Positions 33,425-43,893 of a DNA stretch of 64,000 bases are shown here, piece after piece. The position numbers and the translations under genes were made by a program. The notes under the pieces were generated by a model. It ran no database searches. It was given only the letters and a program-made list of their open reading frames with translations, and was not told the origin of the DNA. This DNA is from Saccharomycopsis fibuligera x Saccharomycopsis cf. fibuligera (Eukaryota; Ascomycota; Saccharomycetes; Ascoideales; Saccharomycopsidaceae): assembly GCA_001936135.1 (NCBI GenBank), contig CP012819.1, positions 1,831,501-1,895,500 of the forward strand. Direction: 5' to 3'. Numbering within the stretch: position 1 is the first letter of the stretch; the number at the start of each line of letters is the position of its first letter.

Positions 33425-33524
33425 TGAATGACTTTTGAGTATCAGCTTGAATTGCCCGCAACGTTTTTCTGGATTCTGTTGGTTTAGGTATACTCGATAC
33501 TGGCGTTGCGACAAAAACAGTTGA
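33425..33524 (-). other. Probable 5' coding extension of the zinc-cluster gene
   Basis: Coding-like sequence in frame with the zinc-cluster gene (FVATPVSSIPKPTESRKTL...) lies between its first ATG and a TTTCACAG splice-acceptor-like site at 33525-33532. The donor exon was not located. Confidence 0.4.
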
Positions 33525-36220
33525 CTGTGAAACAAAAAAAAAATAAAAAACTAAATTAATATATATACATATATAAGCAAGCACTAATGTTGAATTGACG
33601 TATGCGCTATGAGTAAGTGATGATGAAAATTCCTATAGAGCTGAACCTGATTGGCATATCAATAAACAAAGCATTCACGGCTGGAGGGCTTTTATTTTCT
33701 GATACTTCTTTTTGATCTTTTTTTTTTTTTTTTTTTTGATTTCTGTTCGCTTAGCACAACCTCCATCTGCAAGCGTGGAAAGCCACTGGAAACAAGCAGG
33801 AATTCCTTCACCAGATATATATACCATGGCCCACTGCACTAGCTAGCTAGCTGACTTCACTCGAACTGCACTGCTGCCAGCTCCAGCTCCAGCTGCCGCC
33901 TGGCCACTGGCGCCCGCCTGGCGCTACTCAACGCCTGCAGCAAAAGATGCGGCGACATGCCTAGCGCTGCACTAGCATGCCTCATAGAAGGCTGTAGACC
34001 AGGCATGCAATGTGGGCAATAGGCCTACGACCCGCCGGGAAAAAACATGTTTTTGCATTTGATTGCGCTAGCGCGCCGCGGAGTGCAGCGGCGCGCAGCG
34101 GATCGCACTGCAGTACCATCGCCGGCATTGAATCAGCTACGTCATATATGAGCTATGCACTGCAGGACTGCTGCACCATACCTGCTGTAGCGCTGCAGTG
34201 CTCCCCACCCCAGAAAACCTTGAACGTTGTGCTGCAAAGCATCCGCTGCAACTGCTGCGACTGCTGCGACTGCTGCAACCATTGCAGTGGGAATACACCA
34301 GTGCACAGAACCCACAGACGCAAACGCCCGTCACTACTTGAATCACTGATCACTGAGCTGCTATTGTTGCAAAGGTTATTTTTTTATTGTTTGTGCTTGA
34401 TTCAAAATACAGGGCAAAACTCCGAATTTGAAGGGAGCTTTTTTCTTTCAGAACGGCCCGGCGCAAACAGAAAAACCTGCAAACAGCAAACGGCAAATTG
34501 CAACTGCTCGCGGAACGCGAATATCGTGGGGCTCGAGAAAGAAGCCCTCAGTGGGATCAAGAAAAACAAAAAAAAAGGAAAAAAAAAAGGAAAACCACAA
34601 CAAAAAAACCACAGTAAAATTTACAGGTAGAGTTTACGAATAGGTTTGCCCGCACAAAGAGCGCGTTGTAGTTTATGTTTGTACCATTGTTGTTGTCATG
34701 TACAATACCTGAATATGACGATAATGTTTTAAAAAAAAAAAAAAAAAACGCTTGCTACCAGAGAAGCTTGGTTAGGTATGTCTCTGCGATTGCAAAGCCC
34801 ACACAGAGAGACAATACAGCGAGGAACGTAAACAAAAAGGAAGCCTGCTTGTAATTGGGAATGGGATTGAGAATGAAAAAGTACAGCAAGGCGTGTGACC
34901 TTCCCACCAGGCAACGAGAGTTTTCCGGGCAGAGTTTTCGGTTTGTTCATCCTGTTTGCGACGGTTCCCATTTGTGCTTCCTGTTCTCCACGGACTACGC
35001 TTGCTGCAGGCTGAACTTGCACTCGAGTGCCAGATTGCTTCCTTTGGACCCGGCACGCGCCGGTTCCAACGCTTTGCTGGAAGACTGGAGAACCTTTGAG
35101 AAACGCCAGACAGACAGCATCGGAGAACCAAAAACGGGGACGCCCAGGAACCTAAAACTTGCAATGGCCCTGGACAAGTGTTTCGGACCAGTTTTATTGT
35201 CAGCAGCTACTGCTGGAGCTCGGACCCGAGGCAGCTCGCACTGCACTGGCCGCTGCTCCCCGGCTGGCTTTCCCCAATGGCAAACGAGCACAGCGCGCGC
35301 CTCGCTGTTAGCACATTTGCGAAGGGCAGCAAGCCGCACCACACAAGCGACAGTGTATTGTTTACCTACCGACTGAGCGCATCGTAACTCCCGAGCTGGT
35401 GTCGCTGATCTCCAGTGACGGCTCAAACAATGATCTGTAAATTACGTTTTCCAAAGTCAGCTCGGGCTGGATGGACATGCGCATGTCCCGCACCTCCGGC
35501 GCAGCGGCCGTTGCTGGCTGAGCTACTGCTCAGCTCTGCAGACTCGCTGCTGCGGCTACTGCCTCCAGCCTGCTTCGCGGACGCGCTTCTGTTGCCAAAG
35601 CTCCAGCAGCGGCTAGCTCTAGCTGGCCCAGCACAGCTGCTTTCGATGCCGATGTCATATGGCCTGCCTGCCTGGGTGGGTCCTGCTGCCAGGCCAGCAC
35701 ACAAGTTTCATAAAGTTCCTGCTAGGCAGTGTGGAGTACGTCGGAGTGCATGCGTTAGGCGGTTGTGAACAATGGTCGGAAAAAAAGAAAAGCGCAAAAA
35801 GAATCGCTGAAGTCATGTTTTTGTAACCTGCAGTAGACCCAGGCTCTCGTAGTTTTGCGTACTCCGACACCTAGGTGAGGATTTTTCAGCTGGCGCTCTC
35901 AGTCAGAGTGCTATAACGCCGCGCGAGCACACACACACGCACACCACAAATGAATGGCACTGAGCTCCACCATGTCAGGGCCAGCTCCGCTGTCAATTTA
36001 CGGATACCGGTCCTCGCGCTTGCCCGCTGTCGGGTCTTTTCTTTTTCCGTCTGGTTTTTTGTTTTGACTTTCTCGTCTTCTCGCACTTGGCAGCGCTTCT
36101 CTTCTCTTCTGCAGGTCAGCCACTTTCGGACCACAGAAAGCGAAAAGCAATAAAGACAAAAGAGGCACAGAGAGAGAAAAAAGAAACGCGAGATTCCACC
36201 TATTGTGCTGCACGCTGCGT

Positions 36221-36238
36221 GCGCAGCGCGCGCTGCGC
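36221..36238. repeat. Perfect GC palindrome, Z-DNA-prone
   Basis: GCGCAGCGCGCGCTGCGC is identical to its reverse complement and sits in a 35-base purine/pyrimidine-alternating segment. Confidence 0.9.
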
Positions 36239-36855
36239 GCGCTACGCCAATTCGGACACTTCAACCGTAAAATACTGTTTATAGTATAATTAGACCCTCA
36301 CACACGGTTGCTGTACAGTACCGTTCAGGGTGCTTGGCTGTCCAGCGGAATTTCTCTTTGCCGGCCAACTGTGGCTCTTCAAGCGGCTGACTTGACTGCA
36401 ATTGTACCTTCAGGCATCCACTGAGAATGCCCGCCGTCTCCCAAAGGCCCCTGCTCCGTCGATGCCCACCAGCTTGGCTCAGCGTTCCTTCATGCTCTGT
36501 GGCAGCCCGTCTGCATTTCTCTTCTACTACACCAGTCTGCCGACAGAACAGGACTAAGGCCCTACGATGTCTCAGGCGGACGTATCTTCGTGAATATGTT
36601 CAGCTTGTGCTGATCTGTCTGACAATAGACGCTCCCTGTAGTGCGGTACTATTTTTGTGGAGCTGAGACACCTAGGACTTCCCCCCAGGGTATCCACCAC
36701 TGTTAGGTTTTTCCGTCGTGACGAAATCCGGTTTTCGAGTCAGCTGAGCTCGCTGGACAGCCTACAGACCCCAAATGCTCTTTGGTCAGTCGCCCTCAGA
36801 TAAGTATTTCTCCTCTCGCTTCTGTGCTGAAACCCTAAACCTTTAGACAACAGCA

Positions 36856-36858
<3 letters not shown>

Positions 36859-36887
<29 letters not shown>
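36859..36887. repeat. T29 tract
   Basis: Twenty-nine consecutive T within the GC-rich gene-free region. Confidence 0.95.
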
Positions 36888-36889
<2 letters not shown>

Positions 36890-38478
36890 TCTAGTTGCAC
36901 TTTTTTTCATTCTCCTCAATGTCTCAAATTCAAGTTTATCGAGCAACACTTGGCAGGCTTGGGGTAGCGTAAACACTTTTACCAAGCGACAGGACTTCTT
37001 CATTGCCCTATGCTTTTTTTTCCTTTTGCAAACACGTTTTGTGTTTATCGTCTGGTACGGTGCACCTTGGTGTTCCGGAGACTGTCTAGGCGTTGCCGTT
37101 GCCTCTGAACATGACACGCAAAAGGTGTGCTGTTGATTGCGTCTCGAGCAGGTTTTCCCCCACCCACGGCTATGCTCCCTAACGATAAACCGTCGCAAAA
37201 CAAACAGGGCCCCTCGCTCACCTGCAAAAGATTCGGTGTCTTTATTTTATTTTATGTTTTTTTTTTTGTTTTTTTTTTTTTTCTGCTAAACTCAACATTA
37301 CACGCACTTCTGCACCAGACGCGTCTCCCGCCTGCCCGCCCACGCAGCGTTTCGCCGGTTGTCAAAATTCAAGCTGTGGATCAATTAGTTTTTCCGGATT
37401 TGGCATCTACCAACCTCAATTTCAAAAGTTTTTTTTTTCGTGCGTTATCTGCATTTTTGTCTCCGAAATGAAAATTCTTTCTTTTAGGAGATGTCGTTGT
37501 TGTCGCTGAGCATCGCTACGAAGGAAATCCTTGATTACGATGAAGAACCGGTCCACTGGGACTGCTGTTGTAGCTGCAGCTCCAACTTGGTAAAGTTGGT
37601 GTTGCTCCCAGCACTTCTTACGGCTCAACAGAGCATTATCACAAGCCAAAATAACTTCTGCAGCCTTTTTTTGCGTGCTCTTGTCTCATTGGCTGAACTT
37701 TTTTCACCGATTTCACTAAATTTTGTGGTAAATGTACTACTTCCTGTGCAAGTTTTTCCGATACATATAGAATGCTTGTTCAACATCTCTCAGAGAAAAC
37801 ACTGCCGTGGTTACCCGCCCCCAAGGCGGTCTTTCCAACAACATAGCACCCAGCATACGCAGAGTTCGAAGCTCCGTTTGTAGTCTCCTCGAAATTTGGC
37901 ACAAATAACAACATAGTAAGTTGCACACCAAGTGTTCTCATGTCCTTGTCGCAAATCAATGCCAGTAACGAATACTCGCGCATCAACAGACTTCCTCCAG
38001 CATCACTGTGCACGCACCGCTCTAACGCCCTAGATTTTGTATGCAGCTTAACGCGACAGCTGACGTTCCCCGGAAAAAAAAAAATAATTAACAAAATACT
38101 CAGCCCGAATCACAAAACCTATGGTACACATTAATGCTAATTAGCTCATGCTCATGAATACTTGACAACGTTGTATTGGCGTAAGGAGACACGGCAGCAA
38201 ATTTGTATTATGCCTTTTGCTTTTGGTTTTAACACACTCCCTCGCCCTCGAACCTAATTTGATTAATACAACTAGCTAAGCGGCTGCAAATTTCCACGGG
38301 AAACTTCTTAATTTACAGCTTGTAGCTTTTGTGTGTTCACATCCCCATAGCCTACTCACCCATCCGTAATGTTACGATAATGTATACGAAACAGTCTGCT
38401 TGGAACGTGCACTGCTTGATGGTGCTTTTTGAAGTGCTTTGGCATAGGTCGGGAAGTTGATAATGTAGATCTTTTTTA

Positions 38479-38501
38479 CCCCCCCCCCCCCCCCCACCCC
38501 C
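38479..38501. repeat. Poly-C tract (C17-A-C5)
   Basis: Seventeen C, one A, five C; the minus strand is a G17 run. Very rare in AT-rich yeast DNA. Confidence 0.95.
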
Positions 38502-39436
38502 ATTTTTATTCTTAGTTAGTCAATAGCTAGTCAAAAATGGCGTATGCTGTGGAGCCTATATAAGATTCAGTTTCTTTTCCAAATCTTGCTGGATCTTGCC
38601 AAACCATGCTGCTTTAATTTTTCAGCTGCTGTTATGTATTCATCACAAAAATTAGCGTAGAACCCATGGACCTCAAGATATGTGTTGTTTCTCCTGGCAA
38701 TGCTCACACTTGAGCGATTAGCCAATAGCAAGTCAAAATCGTTAGCTTTAGCAATATTCGAACTCAGCGTACATTTTAAGTAAGGGCTCTAAAAAGATAG
38801 ATGAATGACGAGCTGTTGTGGTTGCTTTCAAGTTTTGCAAAATCAGCCAATTTCCTGATTTGTTAGGAATCAGATTTCCACGGGCACTAAACCTAGGTGC
38901 GGTATAGAGTCATCTGTAATAAACGGCCCGTTACAACAATGTCGTTTTCCAGTGAAACTGTATACTATACAAGACCTACCTTGCCATTTATTTCGAATGG
39001 CCACACCTTTTAAAGCGGAAATACAATTCCTTATACTCTACGGATCCTATACAATGTAACAGAGTCTTCTGTTATAAATCATGACCAACCCGACAGATGA
39101 TTGTTATGCGATGTGAATACCAACAATAAAAATGCTAACCAATTCGAAATGTTTTCCAATTTTGGGAAACAAAAATAATCAAGTAACACGGTCAAAACTT
39201 GGCGAGATAATCAAATCAGATTGAAATAAACGAAAAAAAAGCACAGGAAAGCATAAAAATGAAAAAGACGAAGAAAAAATAAAGAAATAATTAATTCAAC
39301 AACTGTATTTCAATCAGTTACATCGATTAAAAAACTAATTAAAATTAGGAATTCCAATAAAAAAAAATAGATTAACATAAAATTAATAAATCCTTTTGAC
39401 TGCAACTGCGATCCAAAAAATCAGCAACGAATTCAT

Positions 39437-40298
39437 TTAAGAACCATAGTTAAGACGGAAAATATCATTCAAAACATAGTAAGAACCTCCATCAGGCATA
39501 AGATGGAAAACTTGAGAAAAGTTTTGTGGATTTCTTTCTTCATCGAGCAATAATTGTCCAGTGACGAGAACCAAAACATCACCATTTGGAGAAGCTGGTT
39601 GAGCATTGATGGTGATGACTTTGTGTTCAACTCTGCTGAATGGAAGAGACTTTGTGTAGAAGTTAGTATATTTTGTTAAGAACAGAAAATACCAATTTTT
39701 TTCTTTTAAAAAAAAAGGGTCTTGTTTCCCGGAAAAGTACTTACGGTCAATTTTTCAAGGATGGATTGAACGCCTTGCAACTCAGAGGTTTCGAAAGTGA
39801 GCATAGACTCATTTCTCTTGATAATGGGGGTTAGTATTCTAAGTTCATGCTAAACAATATCTGGTGATAATAATTGATACTTTCTTGGTAAAAACTAGTC
39901 GGTAAGATTTAACGTACGTATAAGTTACCAAGTTGCGATCTGTCCTGGTCAAATTGTTTGTAGTAAAAGTTGGTAAATTCGGCTAAATTTCGAAGTTAGT
40001 AAACACAATATTCAATAGTTTGCTAAAGGCAGTAACGCTGGGATGGGAACATAGTTTGACTCGTAGGCCATCGAATGACGACAGCTAGGAGTTAACATTC
40101 ACATAAAGATATCCCGTATACCTATTTTAACGCCTCTCAACTCAATTGATCAAGCTGCCTTTTTTGCAGTCACTTGTTGCCCTGAGTAACAAAATATTCT
40201 AGTCATCAAATCAACAATTTTTATTCTAGGAAAGAAAACGAATATCCATAATTGTAAAAGTAAATGAGATCACATACTGGCAAGAGTGTTAAAATCCA
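39437..40298 (-). CDS. NTF2: Nuclear transport factor 2, split into small exons
   Basis: Ntf2 imports Ran-GDP into the nucleus. I reconstruct four coding exons: 40278-40298 (21 nt, DFNTLA), 39918-39982 (65 nt, [21 protein letters not shown]), 39745-39816 (72 nt, [20 protein letters not shown]) and 39437-39649 (213 nt, [21 protein letters not shown] to FRLNYGS-stop). Introns 39983-40277, 39817-39917 and 39650-39744 have GTATGT, GTACGT and GTAAGT donors, TACTAAC branches and AG acceptors, and all joins keep frame. Identity with S. cerevisiae Ntf2 (125 residues) is high along the whole length. The visible exons give ~122 residues; the acceptor at 40299 shows that a short first exon with the ATG, probably encoding MSV, lies further upstream. 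I did not find it. Confidence 0.9.
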
Positions 40299-41452
40299 CT
40301 AAATAAAAGTTAGTAAAATTATGTTACTTTTGAAAACTAAAATTTAATAATGATGTACGAATCAATTAAGCACCGTTGATTGATGATTTTGCTTGATGAT
40401 GTCGAATGACAATGTCAAATAAATAACGATAGTATCTTTGGCTGGATTAATTTGTTTCCATTATTCTCCTGGAGCGGATGTTTTAAATTTGACAGAATAA
40501 ATTTGCTGCGGGACTTGTTCAATTTATCGATGAATGATAATGCAATGCTTAAAATTTAAAATGAGCAATTCATCGGCAGCTAACATGTCAATTTACCTGT
40601 AGAAAATGAAACGCTACTTATTTCATAAATAGCATTACTTTAACCGTTTAAACTGATCCTTATGGATTCAGTCCACCAGCACGAAGCGCTATTAAAAAAG
40701 ATAAATAGCCAACTATATTGGCTATAGAGATGGACTATTACCAGAAACACAAGAAGTCAATGAACAAACAACCAGATCACAATTCATCCATCATCCCGAC
40801 AAAACCATCAACATTATCATCAAACCACAATAATAGATTACACATCAAATCGAAACGGCACAACCACATACTTTCTGCTATTTTGCTTTGTATTGCTGTC
40901 GCTATATGATTGAAATCAAATCAAACAGTGATGACTCTCTATTATGTCTAATTTTTACTTTTATTTTTTTTTTTTCTTGCCTGCTCTCTCTTCAATGTTG
41001 TTGTTCACTTTTTATCGATCGAATATTCCGTGCCCCAATCCGCAGTGGACAGCCAAGAATTGGTGGCACGGGTAAGCCATAGTGGTGCTCGGAGTGCATT
41101 TAGCTATCTCAGCGTAATTTAGCTGATAATTTTCCACAATATAGAGTGATGATGAATCAAAGAAATCTATATATATAATCGTTGTATTTTTAGCTAGTTT
41201 AGTGTCTTTTATTGTGCTGTTGATTTGCCCTTTATGATGGTTAATGTATACCTTACAATACAGACTTTTCGCAACCAGAAAAGCACATTCTCTAATTAAA
41301 CACATTATTCGCTGATTCGCTTTATTCCATGTCAAGACTTTTTTTTCGAGTAAAACTACAATACCCTTAGCGGGGAAAGTATCAAAAGAAAAATCATAAA
41401 GTAATAATATTTTGTAAAGTTTGTGAATTGTAAATTATAAAGTTTTGTACAC
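40299..41452. other. Upstream region of NTF2
   Basis: It must contain the NTF2 first exon and promoter (minus strand). A 63-codon plus frame at 40718-40909 and a 107-codon minus frame at 41012-41335 show no family resemblance. Nothing else recognised. Confidence 0.4.
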
Positions 41453-41984
41453 ATCAAGTTGGATTGATATGACATGCAAATATATATTGTTTTTCTTTTC
41501 AAACAACATCAGGTTGGATTGTGTTGCTATAATACAGTTAGTATAAGGTTATTGAATAATAAAAGGATCACTAAATCAGAACAGAAAACAAAACCAAAAA
41601 AGCCACCGTTTGCCCATTGTAAAAAGAAAAGAAAAAAAAAATCAAAATAAGGGAAAAAAAGCCAGGTAATTAATAAAAAACAAAAATTGGACCAGGTTGG
41701 ACTGATCATGCAAATATAATTATAATAATAATTAATAATCATCAAGTTGGATTGTGTCATTAACGAAAAGGCAGAAAAAAATCATAACAGTATCAAGTTG
41801 GATTGATATGCAAAAACGTAAAAACAAAAAGTCATCAAGTTGGATTGATCATGGGCAGGTGAATGAAAAATAATAGTGATAAAATCAGTGAAAAGATTAG
41901 TTTTAAAAATGAGATGGCACAAAGCCAAATCAGATTTGCCTTTTTGTTTTGAAAAGCAAAAATTGAACAAGTTGGCTTGTGTCA
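41453..41984. repeat. Seven dispersed copies of a CAAGTTGGATTG element
   Basis: Copies start near 41453, 41508, 41691, 41741, 41792, 41834 and 41966, all in the same orientation. The core is ATCAAGTTGGATTG. Two downstream variants recur: GATATG or GATCATG followed by CAAAT (copies 1, 3, 5, 6) and TGTGTC/TGTGTT (copies 2, 4, 7). Spacing is irregular (42-183 bp) and the DNA between copies is not repeated. The cluster lies between the STR3 3' end and the NTF2 5' side. In an STR3 3' UTR the element would read CAAUCCAACUUG. Function unknown. Confidence 0.85.
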
Positions 41985-41991
41985 ATTTGGA

Positions 41992-41992
<1 letters not shown>

Positions 41993-42024
<32 letters not shown>
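41993..42024. repeat. A32 tract
   Basis: Thirty-two consecutive A, 55 bp past the STR3 stop codon; it would be U32 in an STR3 read-through transcript. Confidence 0.95.
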
Positions 42025-42025
<1 letters not shown>

Positions 42026-42078
42026 AACAACTTATAGCCAAATTAACGGTTCCTCTCCAAATAAAACTTTGCTATGGT

Positions 42079-43275
42079 TTATAATCTTGGACGAATGTTT
42101 CTTTGAACATCGCTTGGTTTAATACCTGCTTTTAGGAATGCATTTCTCAAGTCCTCAATCAAGTCATCTGCATTTTCAATCCCAACGCAAACTCTAATCA
42201 AGTCTTCAGGTAAGGCTCTTTCCGCCCTAGTTTTAGCATCAATAGAAGCATGTGACATTCTGCAAGGCATAGAAATCAACGAGTTAACGCAGCCAAAAGA
42301 AACAGTAACACTATAAATGTCAACTTTTTTAACAATCTCTTCACTAATCTTGATATCTCCGGTTTCAAAAGATAACACGGCTCCTGAGCCTTTGTTGTAC
42401 TTTTTGTGAATACTGTATTGTGGATGGCTCTTCAAACCCGGATAATGGACCTTCAAACCAAATTCCGACTCCAAAAACTTGGCAATTTTCAATGCATTTT
42501 GTTGTTGTCTTTCTAAACGAATTGACAAAGTTTTCAAACCACGAAGCAACAACCAGCAGTCAAATGGAGCCAAACCGGCACCAGTGGAATTAATGATAAA
42601 GAAAATGTCATCAGCAAGTTTGGCACTCTTGGTGGCAATAACACCAGCCATGATATCATGATGACCATTCAAATATTTTGTAGCCGATTCATACTGAATA
42701 TCAACGCCAAGCAGCAATGGTGAAGCAAGCAATGGTGTCATCATGGTATTGTCAAAGACAATCAAACAATTCGGATAGTTGGCTTTGACATACTTAGTGA
42801 CTGCTGGCAAGTCAACAATCTTGATAAGTGGGTTAGTTGGACTTTCCAAAAAAATCATTTTCGTCTTTTCAGTGACAGTTTGCTTAATGACTTCTATATC
42901 ACTAGTATCAATATGTTGCAACTTTATTGCGTTTTGTTTATGCAAAAGAGTTAACAATCTATGAGTGCCACCATACAAGTCATCACCAGCAATGACTTCA
43001 TCTCCAGGATTCAAAAGACGAGTAATGACATCTAAACAACTCATACCACTCCCAACGACGAATGTCTTGTGAGCCGCCATGATTTTAGCCAAATGGTTCT
43101 GCAAAAAAGTTCTTGTGGGATTGCCTGATCTGGTGTAATCGTAATCGTTGTCGCCGCCCTCTAAGTCCTGCTTGAAAGTAGTAGTTTGGTATAAAGGAGG
43201 ATTACTGGCTCTGTAACCATCATTGTGGTCAACAATCAAAAGTTCAGTTTCGACGTTATATTTTCTGTTTGTCAT
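42079..43275 (-). CDS. STR3: Cystathionine beta-lyase
   Basis: PLP enzyme that cleaves cystathionine to homocysteine, pyruvate and ammonia in the Cys-to-Met direction of transsulfuration. The 398-residue protein covers the whole Cys/Met-metabolism PLP fold: YDYTRSGNPTR near the N-terminus, GDDLYGGT, LESPTNPL, VFDNTMMTP and YESATKYLNGHHD with the PLP-binding Lys at residue 200. FVINSTGAG/LDSWLL-type and VSFGCVNSLISMPCRMSHASI segments match S. cerevisiae Str3 rather than Cys3. It lacks the C-terminal extension of yeast Str3 (465) and ends PRL, a weak variant of a peroxisomal PTS1, whereas yeast Str3 ends SKL. Two CACGTG boxes lie ~450-510 bp upstream. Confidence 0.92.
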   Translation of the reverse strand: MTNRKYNVETELLIVDHNDGYRASNPPLYQTTTFKQDLEGGDNDYDYTRSGNPTRTFLQNHLAKIMAAHKTFVVGSGMSCLDVITRLLNPGDEVIAGDDLYGGTHRLLTLLHKQNAIKLQHIDTSDIEVIKQTVTEKTKMIFLESPTNPLIKIVDLPAVTKYVKANYPNCLIVFDNTMMTPLLASPLLLGVDIQYESATKYLNGHHDIMAGVIATKSAKLADDIFFIINSTGAGLAPFDCWLLLRGLKTLSIRLERQQQNALKIAKFLESEFGLKVHYPGLKSHPQYSIHKKYNKGSGAVLSFETGDIKISEEIVKKVDIYSVTVSFGCVNSLISMPCRMSHASIDAKTRAERALPEDLIRVCVGIENADDLIEDLRNAFLKAGIKPSDVQRNIRPRL

Positions 43276-43893
43276 TGTGTGCTGCGTTGTCGTTATATTG
43301 TTTAAAGAAACGAAAAGTACAAGCTAACCTGTGAAAAGTTAATCAAAGCGTAGTCTATTTTCCGTTGAGAGAAAATAAGAGCGAGACTTAAAGAGAGTGA
43401 AGAAGGCAGATGCAATAAGTGCAGTTGGAAAAGATAAGTTGTCCTATTTATTATAAATCGCAAAAGGAAATTGAAAAGAAACTAGCAAAAATAGAAAATA
43501 AAAAAAAAAACTGATGAAAAAGTAATTAATTTAAAACAATTGTTCAATTTAAATAAACTAAAAAATTTTCATGCTATACGATTAAACCAGTTTTAATAGT
43601 GCTCAATAGCCAAAAGAAACGGAGCGATTAGCACTTGATTGTGGTGATGAGTCAGAACTTTATTGTGCGTCTGCCAGTTTAAGCTAGAAGCCTTCCTCCT
43701 TTGTTTTTCCAAAGAAAGCGCGCAATATCACGTGCAGCATGTGATAGAGGGATTATATAATCGTAAGCGATAATACGCATGCAGACACGTGTGACATCTG
43801 CAAGGTTTTTCCAACCTCAACATGTGAAATACCAGTATAATCAACAAGTGTATTAAAGAAGCTATAGCAATACATATAATCTAAGAATCTAGA
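43276..43893. other. STR3 promoter region
   Basis: 618 bp between the STR3 start and the TGL1 stop, both on the minus strand. It holds the CACGTG pair described separately and A-rich DNA near 43480-43560. Confidence 0.55.
43728..43791. promoter_or_regulatory. Paired CACGTG (Cbf1-type) sites upstream of STR3
   Basis: TCACGTG at 43728-43734 and CACGTG at 43786-43791, 57 bp apart, lie ~453 and ~511 bp before the STR3 ATG. TCACGTG is the Cbf1-Met4 element of sulfur amino-acid genes in yeasts. They also sit close to the TGL1 3' end. Confidence 0.65.

Larger units (their letters stand above)
33585..39436. other. 5.85-kb gene-free region, partly GC-rich
   Basis: The largest gap in the window, upstream of the zinc-cluster gene and downstream of NTF2. 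About 33840-37200 is clearly GC-richer than the rest and carries many CTGCAG/CAGCTG motifs, triplet-like CTGCGA repeats (34251-34277), CAGCTC repeats (33878-33895) and alternating GCGCGC (36212-36245). Many overlapping frames occur on both strands as expected for GC-rich DNA; none has a recognisable domain or consistent codon use. From 37200 to 39400 the DNA returns to normal composition. The most economical reading is a long upstream regulatory region for the zinc-cluster gene; a centromere or non-coding RNA locus cannot be excluded. Confidence 0.45.

Noticed and set aside
34010-37883. Many 60-170-codon frames in the GC-rich island
   Set aside because: They overlap on both strands, lack domains and reflect low stop-codon density in GC-rich DNA.
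33585-39436. Centromere
   Set aside because: I could not see flanking inverted repeats or other supporting structure; a long promoter explains the gap as well. Kept only as an alternative.
41453-41984. Internal telomeric repeat tract
   Set aside because: The element differs from the Candida 23-bp telomere units I know and is dispersed, not tandem.
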